NCBI GenBank assembly: GCA_009901575.1
Contig: WXYP01000006.1
Location: 1 to 64,000 of the forward strand
Origin: Flavobacteriaceae bacterium R38
Lineage (GTDB): Bacteria; Bacteroidota; Bacteroidia; Flavobacteriales; Flavobacteriaceae
Length of the DNA stretch: 64,000 nucleotides
Direction: 5' to 3'
Part shown: positions 34,963 through 44,604 of the stretch, piece after piece
How positions within the stretch are numbered: the stretch's first letter is position 1
Layout: every line of letters starts with the position of its first letter
Notes under the pieces: model-generated
What the model was told of the DNA's origin: nothing
The model's input: the letters and a program-made list of their open reading frames with translations, nothing else
The model's database searches: none
Translations under genes and position numbers: made by a program

Positions 34963-36225
34963 ATGAATTCAGATTTATTTATTTCCGATATCTATACTAA
35001 AATATGGCTAAAGCATAATAATAATTCCAAACCTGCTACAGAATTTGACTTTGTTAGGAATATCAAATTTGTTAAAAATAGAAACTTACCTATGGTTTAT
35101 ACCAATGTAGGAGGACATTTAACAAAAGGAGTTTTGTACACATTGCACAATTTACAATCAAAGCAATGTAAAAAGAAGGTATGCAAGGTAATAGATGTGC
35201 CATCTTATTTTAAACTTGATCCTGATCATTCTGATCAACTCCAAAGTAAAAGTAATATTAAAGTAAAAAAATTAAAGCAACATAAGGGATACCTAACTAA
35301 ATTAGAGGGAAATCCTAGTCTTGATGCTTTTCTGAAAAGCAGGTTTAATGCTAAGACCAGGGGTAAGTTCAGGAGCTATAAAAAGCGATTGGAATATAGT
35401 TTTAATATTACTTATGAGGTTTATTTTGGAAATATATCTAAGGAAGAATACCAATTTATTTACGATTGTTTTTATAGACTTTTAAAGCAGCGGTATCAAA
35501 ATAAAAAAGAAGATGTAGCGATTCTAAGGCCAGATAAATGGAAATACTTTTTGGAGCTTGGTTTTGAAATGATACTAAATAAAGAAGCTTTTTTGACGGT
35601 TATCTATAATGATGGAACACCTATCAGTATTTCTTTTAATTATTGTAATAAAGAGTTCATTCATGGATATCTTACGGTTTTCGATACGAATTATTCTAAA
35701 TTTAGCTTAGGACATATTTCTTTCATGAAAATTGTAGAATGGGGGATAAAAAATAAAATTAGATTTTATGATTTTTCAAAAGTAGAGTTTGAATATAAGA
35801 AACGATGGTGTGAAGTAGTTTATGATTTTGAGATGCATATTTTCTATGATTCTGATTCCAGTATATCTAAATTAATTAAAACAGGAGTTGCTGCAAAATA
35901 TGGAGTTTTAAAATACTTAAGAGATAAGAAAATCAATAAAAAATGGCATAAACTTCTTTTTTATCTTAAAAATAAAAGGAGTCAGACATTATCCGATAAT
36001 TATCAAATTGAAGATGCTTTTGAAGACTATTTAGGTAGTGAAAAATATATTGAAATTAAATTTTCTGATATAGAATGCAATGTTATAAAGAAGATTACTA
36101 TTGATTTTTTATACAAAAATAAGATTAGATTTAATGAGGTTAAAATCTATCTTTATCGTGATAGAAAAGGAACATATATTATAGAAGGGGAAGGGCACAA
36201 ACAAAAAGTTATTTTAACCTATTAA
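34963..36225 (+). CDS. GNAT-fold acyltransferase of the CelD/BcsL (FemAB-like) type
   Basis: 420 residues, no signal peptide. RFNAKTRGKFRSYKKRLE resembles the basic helix of this family, and the central part shows the GNAT core: ILNKEAFLTVIYNDGTPISISFNY, then SLGHISFMKIVEWGIKNK, then RFYDFSKVEFEYKKRW, the usual end of the Acetyltransf_6 domain (Gly-rich acyl-binding turn, Asp-Phe-x-x-Gly/Lys, Tyr-Lys-x-x-Trp). About 100 C-terminal residues beyond it are unassigned. Such proteins often act in polysaccharide or cell-surface modification. Substrate unknown. It is a monocistronic gene after the pdh terminator. Confidence 0.6.
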   Translation: MNSDLFISDIYTKIWLKHNNNSKPATEFDFVRNIKFVKNRNLPMVYTNVGGHLTKGVLYTLHNLQSKQCKKKVCKVIDVPSYFKLDPDHSDQLQSKSNIKVKKLKQHKGYLTKLEGNPSLDAFLKSRFNAKTRGKFRSYKKRLEYSFNITYEVYFGNISKEEYQFIYDCFYRLLKQRYQNKKEDVAILRPDKWKYFLELGFEMILNKEAFLTVIYNDGTPISISFNYCNKEFIHGYLTVFDTNYSKFSLGHISFMKIVEWGIKNKIRFYDFSKVEFEYKKRWCEVVYDFEMHIFYDSDSSISKLIKTGVAAKYGVLKYLRDKKINKKWHKLLFYLKNKRSQTLSDNYQIEDAFEDYLGSEKYIEIKFSDIECNVIKKITIDFLYKNKIRFNEVKIYLYRDRKGTYIIEGEGHKQKVILTY

Positions 36226-36279
36226 TAATTCTTTTCGTATTATCTTTAAATTTTGAAATAGGATCATTTTTACAAGTAA

Positions 36280-36960
36280 ATGAAAAAAGTTATTATCACA
36301 GGAGCAAGCAGAGGGATAGGTTTTGAATTGGTTAAGCTATTTGCAAATGCAGGGCATAAAGTTTTAGCACTATCAAGAAATTTCGAACCAATTGCCGCAC
36401 TAAAACATGAGAATGTTTCCGGTTTTTCTTTTGATTTATGTGAGAAAGGAGATTTTCAGAAACTTTCAGATTATATATCCTCTGAATGGAAAACAGTAGA
36501 TGTTTTAATCAATAATGCAGGTAAACTTGTACATAAGCCTTTTACAGAGATTACATCAGACGAATTTGAAAGTGCATATCGTGTCAATGTCTTTGGAGTA
36601 GCCGAAACTATAAAATTAGTGTTGCCTTTTATGTCAAAAGAAGGACATGTGGTAAGTGTAAGTAGTATGGGAGGTGTACAAGGGAGTGTTAAATTTGCCG
36701 GATTATCAGCATATAGTTCTTCAAAAGGAGCATTAATTACTTTAACCGAATTGTTGGCAGAAGAATATAAAGAAACAGGGCCGTCATTTAATGTATTAGC
36801 TATAGGAGCTGTACAGACAGAAATGTTAGAAGAAGCTTTCCCTGGTTATAAAGCGCCATTAAGTGCTCTGGAAATGGCCGAATATATACATGATTTTGCA
36901 TTAACAGGGAATAAATTTTATAATGGAAAAATTTTGCAGGTTTCTAATTCTACCCCTTAA
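36280..36960 (+). CDS. Short-chain dehydrogenase/reductase
   Basis: 226 residues of a classical SDR. TGASRGIGFELV (residues 6-17) binds NAD(P), VLINNAG is the NNAG motif, VVSVSSMGG holds the catalytic Ser and AYSSSKGAL the Tyr-x-x-x-Lys pair. It oxidises or reduces an unidentified alcohol/carbonyl substrate in the cytoplasm. The Arg after the Gly motif suggests a preference for NADPH, but this is only a hint. Confidence 0.88.
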   Translation: MKKVIITGASRGIGFELVKLFANAGHKVLALSRNFEPIAALKHENVSGFSFDLCEKGDFQKLSDYISSEWKTVDVLINNAGKLVHKPFTEITSDEFESAYRVNVFGVAETIKLVLPFMSKEGHVVSVSSMGGVQGSVKFAGLSAYSSSKGALITLTELLAEEYKETGPSFNVLAIGAVQTEMLEEAFPGYKAPLSALEMAEYIHDFALTGNKFYNGKILQVSNSTP

Positions 36961-37027
36961 CTAGTTCGTTAATAAGTTCCTCATTTAAAGATATTTTCTA
37001 TACACCAAAAAAGTATTTTTGTATAAG

Positions 37028-37639
37028 ATGGAGCAAATTCTTCAGAAATACCTTCCTGAGATGGCTGTGAAGCCTTGTTTTGAATTGATCAAAACTCATG
37101 ATGTTCATTTAAAAATTGTGAATGAACGATTGACTCGTCATGGAGACTATAGAAGAATGCCAGATGGAAAACATCAAATCACTGTAAATGCTTCCTTAAA
37201 TAAGTATAAGTTCTTAATTACCCTTGTACACGAGATCGCTCATTTAGTAGCATTTGAAAAATATGGGCGTTTAATCAAACCACATGGAATAGAATGGAAA
37301 CACAGTTTTCAACGGTTGATGCTCCCTTTTATACGCCCCGAAATATTTCCTTCTAATTTAATAACATTTGTTGCTCATCATTTTAAAAACCCCAGAGCCA
37401 GTAGTGATACTGATGTAAATTTAGCTTTGGCGTTAAAAAAATATGATCCTCAAAATGATAAAAACTATATTTTTGAATTACCCCCCAATAGTTTGTTTAG
37501 GTTGTATAATGGAAAAATCTTTAAAAAAGGAAAGAGAAGAGTTAAGCGTTATGAATGCCTTGAAGTAGCAACGGGAAAAATTTATTTGTTTAATCCTAAT
37601 GCTGAAGTAGAATTTTTAAAATCAGACTATCAACTATAA
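37028..37639 (+). CDS. SprT-like zinc metalloprotease-domain protein
   Basis: About 203 residues from the ATG at 37028; a TTG nine bases upstream is less likely. LVHEIAHLVAFEKYG carries the HExxH zinc motif, and KPHGIEWKHSF carries the typical downstream His, as in SprT-like domains. The C-terminal part lacks the four-cysteine zinc ribbon of longer SprT proteins. Homologues are conserved in flavobacteria just before the mannose-1-phosphate guanylyltransferase gene, which begins 24 bp downstream. Function unknown; a DNA-protein or stress-related protease is a guess from the SPRTN relation. Confidence 0.78.
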   Translation: MEQILQKYLPEMAVKPCFELIKTHDVHLKIVNERLTRHGDYRRMPDGKHQITVNASLNKYKFLITLVHEIAHLVAFEKYGRLIKPHGIEWKHSFQRLMLPFIRPEIFPSNLITFVAHHFKNPRASSDTDVNLALALKKYDPQNDKNYIFELPPNSLFRLYNGKIFKKGKRRVKRYECLEVATGKIYLFNPNAEVEFLKSDYQL

Positions 37640-37663
37640 TCAAATTAACACCTTTATTTTTTA

Positions 37664-38749
37664 ATGCATATGAATAAAAATTATTATGCCGTTTTAATGG
37701 CTGGCGGGGTTGGCTCAAGGTTTTGGCCGGTGAGTACTTCAGGTTTTCCAAAACAATTTCACGATATGTTAGGAACCGGAGATACATTGATTCAAAAAAC
37801 ATTTTTTCGTTTGAACAAACTAATTCCAAAAGAGAATATTTTTATATTGACCAATGAAAAATACAATGACCTGGTATTAGAACAATTACCGGAAATAGAA
37901 CAACGTCAGGTTGTTCTTGAACCAGCCATGCGAAATACGGCTCCGTGTATTTTATATGCATCATTGAAAATTCAAAAAGAAAATCCGGATGCGGTTATGA
38001 TAGTTGCACCAAGTGACCACTGGATTGAAAATGAGGACGAGTTTATGCGAAATGTAGAAACTTGTTTTAAAGCTTGTCAGGAAGATTCAATTTTGGCAAC
38101 TTTAGGAATTCAACCTACTTTTCCAAATACGGGCTATGGGTATATAGAATATGATAAGACTTCTGTAGATAAGGTTAAAAAAGTACATCAGTTTAAAGAG
38201 AAACCAACATATGATAAGGCAAAAGAATATATAGCTCAAGGAAACTATTTATGGAATGCCGGAATTTTTATGTGGAGTGTAACTACTATTATCAATGCAT
38301 TTAAAGAATATCAGCCAACACTTTTTTCGTTACTGAATAATGGTTTAGAAGTTTATAATACTTCCGAAGAGAATCTGTTTATTGAAGAAAATTATCCAAA
38401 AGCCGAAAATATCTCTATAGATTATGCTATTTTAGAGTACTCCAAATCTATATATGTACTTCCTGCTGCATTTGATTGGAATGATTTGGGAACCTGGGGG
38501 TCTCTTTATGAAAAACTGGATAAAGACAAATCTCAAAATGCTGTAGTAAATGCAAGAATAGTTAATGAAGATGCATCAGGAAACATGATTCGAACTGCTA
38601 AGGATAAAATTGTGGTGGTAGACGGAATTGAAAACTATATCATAGTTGACAAAGAAGAAGTACTACTTATCTATCCTAAATCAAAAGAACAAGATATTAA
38701 AAAAGTGCTGCAAAAAGTGAAAGATAAATTTGGAGACCATTACGCATAA
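37664..38749 (+). CDS. manC: Mannose-1-phosphate guanylyltransferase
   Basis: 361 residues. MAGGVGSRFWPVSTSGFPKQF is split across the nucleotide-binding loop and the Pro-Lys-Gln-Phe signature specific for GDP-mannose pyrophosphorylases; VAPSDHWI is the metal-binding region and FKEKP the sugar-binding one. It lacks the C-terminal isomerase domain of bifunctional ManC/AlgA. It makes GDP-mannose for polysaccharides and glycans. A second ATG lies six bases downstream of the chosen start. The DUF389 gene follows after 8 bp. Confidence 0.93.
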   Translation: MHMNKNYYAVLMAGGVGSRFWPVSTSGFPKQFHDMLGTGDTLIQKTFFRLNKLIPKENIFILTNEKYNDLVLEQLPEIEQRQVVLEPAMRNTAPCILYASLKIQKENPDAVMIVAPSDHWIENEDEFMRNVETCFKACQEDSILATLGIQPTFPNTGYGYIEYDKTSVDKVKKVHQFKEKPTYDKAKEYIAQGNYLWNAGIFMWSVTTIINAFKEYQPTLFSLLNNGLEVYNTSEENLFIEENYPKAENISIDYAILEYSKSIYVLPAAFDWNDLGTWGSLYEKLDKDKSQNAVVNARIVNEDASGNMIRTAKDKIVVVDGIENYIIVDKEEVLLIYPKSKEQDIKKVLQKVKDKFGDHYA

Positions 38750-38757
38750 CAACAACC

Positions 38758-40206
38758 ATGGAAGAAAACAAGCCAATTGATTCAAATACAGGGGAAGAAG
38801 TCAAAAAAGACTTTTCGGGACTATTAGGAAGTATGAAAAAGTTCTTGGCAGAACTTTTAGACATCAGAAAAGATACAGATCAACAAGCGACTATTGAAAC
38901 CATAAAAGCAGACATTCCTTTTAAGGGGCATACGTCCTGGATTCTGATATGTTCTATTTTCATCGCTTCTATTGGATTAAATGCAAACTCAACAGCTGTT
39001 GTAATTGGGGCTATGTTGATTTCTCCTTTAATGGGACCTATATTAGGAATGGGAATGTCACTAGCAATAAATGATATAGATACGCTCAGAAGATCTATCA
39101 AAAATTTTGGAGTAATGGTAGGTTTAAGTGTATTAACGGCTTTTTTATTTTTTAAATTTTTCCCGCTCAGGGATGAGTCCTCAGAATTATTAGCCCGTAC
39201 AGCTTTTGATATCAGAGATGTTTTAATTGCTTTTTTTGGAGGGCTTGCATTGGTTATTGCCAGGACAAAGAAAGGAACTATAGCTAGTGTGATTTTTGGA
39301 GTTGCTATTGCCACAGCCTTGATGCCTCCGTTATGTACAGTTGGATTTGGTTTGGCTATAGGTAATCTTAAGTATGCTGGTGGAGCCATGTATTTATTCA
39401 CGATTAATACGCTTTTTATAGCATTGGCTACATTTCTGGTGCTTAAATTACTTCGGTTTCCAATGGTACGTTATGCGAATTCGGCAAGAAGACGTTTTAT
39501 TGCTCGTATAGCTTCTTTGACAGCTCTCATTGTTATGATCCCGACCGGATATACTTTTTATCAGGTTTTTCAGGAATCATTGTTTAAAAATCAGGCCAAT
39601 ATGTTTATTAAAGATAATATCAAAACATATCAATTTTCCGGAAGCGGACGTTTCCTGGAAAACTTTACGAGCATGGATTATCTGAGCACTCAAAAATCTT
39701 CTATTGAACTTGTTTTTATGGGAGACGAAGCCATTCCGGATAATGTAATTGACACCTGGAATGCTCAAAAACTATCCGATAGTAAATACAGTAAATTAAA
39801 AAATACAGAATTGAAAATTGTTCAGGGAGGGAGAGATGATTCAGAAGAGAAATTTAATTTTGTGAGCGAGTTATATCAGAATAAAAAGGAAGAATTAGTT
39901 ACAAAAGAAGCTCAAATTCGTGTATTGGAAGAAGAAGTTGCTAAACTTAGTAAATCTCCAATTAATAAAATTCCGTTTCAATCTATTGTAGATGAAGCAA
40001 AAGTGAATTATGAAAATCTACAGGAGATAGGCTTTTCTTCGGTTGTAAAAACAAATTTTAAAACAACTGATACTATTGCTACATTTTTAGTAAAGTGGTC
40101 AGATAGTATTGCAAGTGACGTTATTTCGAAAGATCAACAACGCTTAACAAATTGGCTGAAAATAAAGTTAGGGAGTGACAATGTTCAAATAAACGCTATT
40201 CAGTAA
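38758..40206 (+). CDS. DUF389 (TIGR00341-type) membrane protein
   Basis: 482 residues: a cytoplasmic N-terminus, then about six membrane helices (residues 60-260). SIFIASIGLNANSTAVVIGAMLISPLMGP is the hallmark DUF389 segment, given here as two adjoining pieces of the first helices. The C-terminal 200 residues are soluble with a short coiled coil (about 370-400). The family is widespread but its function is unknown. The gene ends 4 bp from the opposing ABC-transporter gene. Confidence 0.88.
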   Translation: MEENKPIDSNTGEEVKKDFSGLLGSMKKFLAELLDIRKDTDQQATIETIKADIPFKGHTSWILICSIFIASIGLNANSTAVVIGAMLISPLMGPILGMGMSLAINDIDTLRRSIKNFGVMVGLSVLTAFLFFKFFPLRDESSELLARTAFDIRDVLIAFFGGLALVIARTKKGTIASVIFGVAIATALMPPLCTVGFGLAIGNLKYAGGAMYLFTINTLFIALATFLVLKLLRFPMVRYANSARRRFIARIASLTALIVMIPTGYTFYQVFQESLFKNQANMFIKDNIKTYQFSGSGRFLENFTSMDYLSTQKSSIELVFMGDEAIPDNVIDTWNAQKLSDSKYSKLKNTELKIVQGGRDDSEEKFNFVSELYQNKKEELVTKEAQIRVLEEEVAKLSKSPINKIPFQSIVDEAKVNYENLQEIGFSSVVKTNFKTTDTIATFLVKWSDSIASDVISKDQQRLTNWLKIKLGSDNVQINAIQ

Positions 40207-40210
40207 AGGT

Positions 40211-40978
40211 TTACTGGTCGTTTTCCAGGTACATTTTACGCACTTTTTTGAAAAGTTCTGAAGAATACACAAAATCGGTAACAGCTTTGTTATCGGTTTT
40301 AAAAACTTCTTTATTGCTTCCTTCCCAAGCTTTATAACCATCTTTTAGAAATACAATTTTCTCACCAATTTCCATGACAGAATTCATATCGTGAGTATTG
40401 ATTACGGTAGTTATATTATATTCTCTTGTGATTTCCTGGATGAGGTTATCAATTAAAATTGCAGTTTTAGGGTCTAATCCTGAATTAGGTTCATCACAAA
40501 AAAGATACCTGGGGTTATTTACAATAGCTCGTGCAATGGCTACCCTTTTTTGCATACCTCCTGAAGCTTCAGCCGGAAACTTTTTATGCGCGTTAGGAAG
40601 GTTTACTCTTTTCAATACAATATCAGCTCGATCTTTCATTTCACTTTTAGACATTGAACTGAACATTTTTAAAGGAAACATTACGTTTTGCTCAATAGTC
40701 ATGGAATCAAATAAAGCACTTCCCTGGAAGACCATTCCCATTTCCTGGCGCAGCATCATTTTTTCATCATTGCTTAGTTTTGAGTACGTTCTGTCATTGT
40801 AACATATTTTTCCTTCTTCCGGAGTGAATAAACCTAGTAATGATTTTAAGAAAACCGTTTTCCCCGATCCGCTTTGCCCAATGATCAGGTTAGTTTTTCC
40901 TTGATCAAAACAAGTAGAGATGCCTTTTAAAATATGGGCACTTCCAAATGACTTATGTAAATTTTCAACCAATATCAT
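40211..40978 (-). CDS. MlaF-type ABC transporter ATP-binding protein
   Basis: 255 residues from the ATG at 40978, which overlaps the permease stop codon by one base (TAATG); a longer frame upstream overlaps the permease and is not used. Walker A is IGQSGSGKT, the signature is ASGGMQKRVAIARA, Walker B is RYLFCDEPNSGLDP and the switch His is in INTHDM. The signature and the D-loop are of the MlaF/Ttg2A branch. It powers lipid movement across the envelope together with the MlaE-type permease. The MCE substrate-binding gene is not next to it. Confidence 0.9.
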   Translation of the reverse strand: MILVENLHKSFGSAHILKGISTCFDQGKTNLIIGQSGSGKTVFLKSLLGLFTPEEGKICYNDRTYSKLSNDEKMMLRQEMGMVFQGSALFDSMTIEQNVMFPLKMFSSMSKSEMKDRADIVLKRVNLPNAHKKFPAEASGGMQKRVAIARAIVNNPRYLFCDEPNSGLDPKTAILIDNLIQEITREYNITTVINTHDMNSVMEIGEKIVFLKDGYKAWEGSNKEVFKTDNKAVTDFVYSSELFKKVRKMYLENDQ

Positions 40979-41715
40979 TAACCTAAAAGCATTTGAGTTA
41001 AAGTGAAATTTAATATAATAATAACGATACTTGTCCATACAAAGGCTGTGGTACTGGCCTTACCTACCTCTAAAGCCCCGCCTTTCATATAATAACCATG
41101 AAAAGAAGGAATAGTTGCTAAAACAAAGGCAAAAACAAATGTTTTTGTAAATGCATATATTACATGAAAAGTTAGAAAATCATATTGCAGTCCTTGTATG
41201 AACTCAGCACTTGTGCTGTAGCCTCCAAAGGCACCGGCTACATATCCTCCTAAAATACCAAAGAACATACCAATAGAAATTAAAAAGGGATAGGTGGCTA
41301 ACGCAATAAGCTTTGGAAATACTAAATAATTAATAGAATTGACTCCCATTACCTCTAAGGCATCAATTTGTTCGGTTACTCTCATAGTTCCTATGCTGGA
41401 AGTGATATAAGATCCTACTTTACCTGCCATGATAATAGATATAAATGTTGGTGCAAATTCCAGGATTATTGATTGCCTGGTAGCAAATCCAACCAGATAT
41501 TTTGGAATTAAAGGGTTTGAAATATTTAATGCGGTTTGAATAGTAACAACTCCTCCTATGAAAAAAGAAATAAAAATAACGATCCCTAAAGAGCTAAATA
41601 TCAATTCTTCAACTTCTTTTAGGATTAAATCTTTTAAGATAGTCCATTTGGTAGGTTTTTTGAAAACCATACCAATCATTAAAAAATAACGTCCAATATC
41701 TTCGAGGTAATTCAT
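40978..41715 (-). CDS. MlaE-type ABC transporter permease
   Basis: 245 residues with about five to six hydrophobic segments. GVVTIQTALNI, TFISIIMAGKVGSYITSSIGTM and RVTEQIDALEVMGVN form the MlaE/YrbE signature region. It is the membrane part of a phospholipid (Mla) or related MCE transport system. The ATPase gene follows with a one-base stop/start overlap. Confidence 0.9.
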   Translation of the reverse strand: MNYLEDIGRYFLMIGMVFKKPTKWTILKDLILKEVEELIFSSLGIVIFISFFIGGVVTIQTALNISNPLIPKYLVGFATRQSIILEFAPTFISIIMAGKVGSYITSSIGTMRVTEQIDALEVMGVNSINYLVFPKLIALATYPFLISIGMFFGILGGYVAGAFGGYSTSAEFIQGLQYDFLTFHVIYAFTKTFVFAFVLATIPSFHGYYMKGGALEVGKASTTAFVWTSIVIIILNFTLTQMLLG

Positions 41716-41783
41716 GCAATAAAATAGAAGCCACTAAAGTATAAAAAAATATTGGAGTGCTCTTTTAACCTTAGCTTAAAGTT

Positions 41784-41809
41784 TTGTACTTTTTAAACGA
41801 TTACATTTG
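41784..41809 (+). promoter_or_regulatory. Possible promoter of the PafA-type phosphatase gene
   Basis: TACATTTG (41802-41809) is a perfect TAnnTTTG box. The nearest TTG (41784-41786) is only 15 nt upstream, slightly short of the usual spacing. Transcription would give a leader of about 100 nt. Confidence 0.4.
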
Positions 41810-41913
41810 CCAAAATTTATATAACTGAGAGGGTGTGCATCATAAAGTCAATGATGATTAGCTGCGACCCAGATAAATTATACCTAATCAAATTAATAGA
41901 TAAAAGTAAAGCG

Positions 41914-43614
41914 ATGAAAAAATATATTATTACTCTTTTTTGCCTGGGAATTTTTTCTGTCGGAACTAGTCAGGAAAAAGATGTTTTGAGTGTTAAAGGT
42001 GTAAATCAACATGTAATTAAAATTAATAGTAATTTATCTGTTGAACCATCCAGGAATCCGAAATTGGTAGTTGGGATTATAGTAGATCAAATGAGATATG
42101 ATTATTTGACTCGTTTTTGGGACAGGTATGGAGAAGGCGGATTTAAAAGATTAATAAACGAAGGGTTTAACTGTAAAAACAATCATTATAATTACATCCC
42201 AACTTTTACGGGACCCGGACATGCATCTGTTTTTACAGGAGCAACTCCTTCTTCACATGGGATTATATCGAACTATTGGTATGATAAGGCGAACGATAAG
42301 TCTATTTACTGTGTTGCAGACGATAATTATAATTCTGTTGGGACCAGCTCAGACGCAGGAAAAATGTCTCCGATTAACATGAAGACAACTACAATAACGG
42401 ATGAGTTAAGGTTAAAAACACAAATGAAAGGTAAGGTCATAGGTATAGCTTTAAAAGACAGAGGGGCAATTTTACCCGCTGGTCATGCTGCCAGTGCGGC
42501 ATATTGGTTTCATGGGATGGACGAAGGTTCATGGATTTCCAGTACTTTTTATATGAATGAATTGCCAAAGTGGGTACAAGATTTTAACGCTTCGGATGCA
42601 GCAGAAAAATATAAGAAAGACTGGAACACAATAGAAGATATCAACACCTATGTTGAAAGTGGAAGTGATAATAATGCCTTTGAAGGTTTGTTTACAGGAG
42701 AAAAAGCACCAACTTTTCCTCATAAATTACCAAAGTTGTGGAAGAAAAATAAAGAGTTTGACATTATTAAATCAACACCTTATGGAAACAGCCTTACAGC
42801 AGATTTTGCCTTAGCTGCAATAGATGGAGAATCTTTGGGAACAGATGAAATTACAGACTTTTTAACGTTGAGCTTTTCCAGTACAGATTATGTAGGGCAC
42901 AAATACGGAGTAAATTCCAAAGAAATACAAGACACCTATTTGAGACTAGATAAAGATTTAGAACGCTTTTTTAATGCGTTGGATGAAAAAGTAGGAAAAG
43001 GGGAGTATACCTTGTTTTTAACTTCAGATCATGGAGCTGTTGAAGTTCCTTCCTACTTGCAATCGGTTAGAATCCCAGCCGGATATTTTGATGAAGAAGC
43101 ATTTGAAGGTCAATTAAAATCTTTTTTAAAAGAGAAATATAAAAGAGAAGGGTTGATTAAAAACATATCAAACGGACAAGTATTTTTAGATCATAATATT
43201 TTAAAAACGCAGAAGATTTCAAAAATAGAAATCCAGCAGGTTATCGCAGACGAAATTATAAATTATAAAGATATAGAAAGAGTGTATACCGGACATGCTA
43301 TGCGAACTGTAAATTATGATCAGGGAATCCCTTATTTGCTACAGAACGGATATCATCAAAAACGTTCCGGAGATGTTCTGTTTGTATTGGCTCCGTCTAC
43401 GATTGCTTATTCGAAAACAGGTTCTACACATGGATCAGGATTTTTGTATGATACACATGTACCTTTATTATTTTATGGAAACGGAATTAGTAAAGGAAGC
43501 ACAGCAGAAAAAACAACAGTAGATGATATTGCACCTACTATTGCAACATTACTGGGGATTTCTTTTCCAAATGGAGCGACAGGAGAACCGGTGTATCAGG
43601 CTATAGAAGATTAA
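41914..43614 (+). CDS. PafA-type alkaline phosphatase (secreted)
   Basis: 566 residues from the ATG at 41914, which opens a signal peptide (MKKYIITLFCLGIFSVGTSQ); the frame extends further upstream but without a sensible signal. VGIIVDQMRYDYL supplies the first metal Asp, PTFTGPGHASVFTG carries the Thr nucleophile typical of PafA, LSFSSTDYVGHKYG and LTSDHGAVEVP supply further metal-binding Asp/His residues, and STHGSG a late His. PafA enzymes are calcium-independent periplasmic phosphatases that release phosphate from many monoesters. The stop codon directly abuts the stop codon of the opposing glycosyltransferase gene. Confidence 0.87.
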   Translation: MKKYIITLFCLGIFSVGTSQEKDVLSVKGVNQHVIKINSNLSVEPSRNPKLVVGIIVDQMRYDYLTRFWDRYGEGGFKRLINEGFNCKNNHYNYIPTFTGPGHASVFTGATPSSHGIISNYWYDKANDKSIYCVADDNYNSVGTSSDAGKMSPINMKTTTITDELRLKTQMKGKVIGIALKDRGAILPAGHAASAAYWFHGMDEGSWISSTFYMNELPKWVQDFNASDAAEKYKKDWNTIEDINTYVESGSDNNAFEGLFTGEKAPTFPHKLPKLWKKNKEFDIIKSTPYGNSLTADFALAAIDGESLGTDEITDFLTLSFSSTDYVGHKYGVNSKEIQDTYLRLDKDLERFFNALDEKVGKGEYTLFLTSDHGAVEVPSYLQSVRIPAGYFDEEAFEGQLKSFLKEKYKREGLIKNISNGQVFLDHNILKTQKISKIEIQQVIADEIINYKDIERVYTGHAMRTVNYDQGIPYLLQNGYHQKRSGDVLFVLAPSTIAYSKTGSTHGSGFLYDTHVPLLFYGNGISKGSTAEKTTVDDIAPTIATLLGISFPNGATGEPVYQAIED

Positions 43615-44469
43615 TTATTTTAATTTGCTTAAAATACCATTCCATCTGAGTTTCCTGATAAAAGCACCTTCTTTTTCAGAAACTATGAATTGTATTTTTT
43701 TCTTCTTTGAAAAGCGATAACCTTTTAAACAATCGAATAAAATAGCAATTTTTTTATTTTTAATTGCCATTTTTAAAGCGGCGATATATGTAATGGCTGA
43801 GCCATAGCGCATTTTATACATAGCTTCTCCTTGCATGTATTTTGCTTTTTTATTGTATGATTTTCCCGTAGGACGGAGGTGTTTTACTTTAAGAGATTCA
43901 TCAGTATGGATGATAAAATCATGAAATTGTGCTAGTAATTCGTCAACTGTGTCCCAGCCCATCGAATTTCTTAACCCTCCGATTTTTTTAAAACAAGTAT
44001 TGCTATACGCTTTAAAAGCACCTCTAACATGATCTTTATTCATAGGATGATTCAGTTTCCATTCTCCTCCTTCGTTTTGCTGTTCATAAGCAAAACCACC
44101 TGCAATACCTACCTTGGTATTATTAGCAAAAGTATTGCCAATACTTTGAAAATAATTTTCCGGTAAAACTAAATCGGCATCCAGTTTTACTATAAAATCG
44201 TAATCATCATCCAGTTTTTTTAACCCTTCATTGAAGGCTTCAATTACTTTACTGCCTGGCAAGTGTTCGTTAGAAGAGGATTTGTTTACCTTTTCTATCC
44301 ATGGATGCTTAGCAATATAGCGATCAATGATATTTTCGGTAGCATCGGAAGAATTGTCATTTACGATTACCATTTTTTTAGGTAAGAGTGTCTGATTTAT
44401 TACTGACTCCAGAGTAAGGGCAATAAACCTTTCTTCGTTATGAGCCGGAATGATAATGTAGTAATTCAA
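43615..44469 (-). CDS. Family 2 glycosyltransferase
   Basis: 284 residues. YYIIIPAHNEERFIALTLES and VIVNDNSSDATENI form the GT-A nucleotide-binding start, and VKLDADLVLP gives the DxD-type metal motif. GWDTVDELLAQF is a probable acceptor/catalytic region. No membrane helix is obvious. It likely acts in surface glycan or glycolipid assembly; donor and acceptor are unknown. No spacer separates it from the convergent PafA-type gene. Confidence 0.85.
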   Translation of the reverse strand: MNYYIIIPAHNEERFIALTLESVINQTLLPKKMVIVNDNSSDATENIIDRYIAKHPWIEKVNKSSSNEHLPGSKVIEAFNEGLKKLDDDYDFIVKLDADLVLPENYFQSIGNTFANNTKVGIAGGFAYEQQNEGGEWKLNHPMNKDHVRGAFKAYSNTCFKKIGGLRNSMGWDTVDELLAQFHDFIIHTDESLKVKHLRPTGKSYNKKAKYMQGEAMYKMRYGSAITYIAALKMAIKNKKIAILFDCLKGYRFSKKKKIQFIVSEKEGAFIRKLRWNGILSKLK

Positions 44470-44504
44470 AAAGAATAATTTTTAAGAATAAAGATACAAT
44501 AGAT

Positions 44505-44570
44505 TAATTTATGATTGTTGATTATTGATTGACGATTTATGAATAATGAATGATGAATGATGAATTTTGA
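44505..44570. repeat. Degenerate short tandem repeats (GATGAAT-like)
   Basis: The stretch contains TGATTGTTGATTATTGATTG and then three near-copies of the 7-mer AATGAATG/ATGAATG. It resembles decayed intergenic repeat DNA. A similar ACGATTTACGATTCACGATT run lies at about 45258-45285. Confidence 0.5.
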
Positions 44571-44604
44571 AATTAGCAATTCAGCTGCAATTATATACAT
44601 GCTT

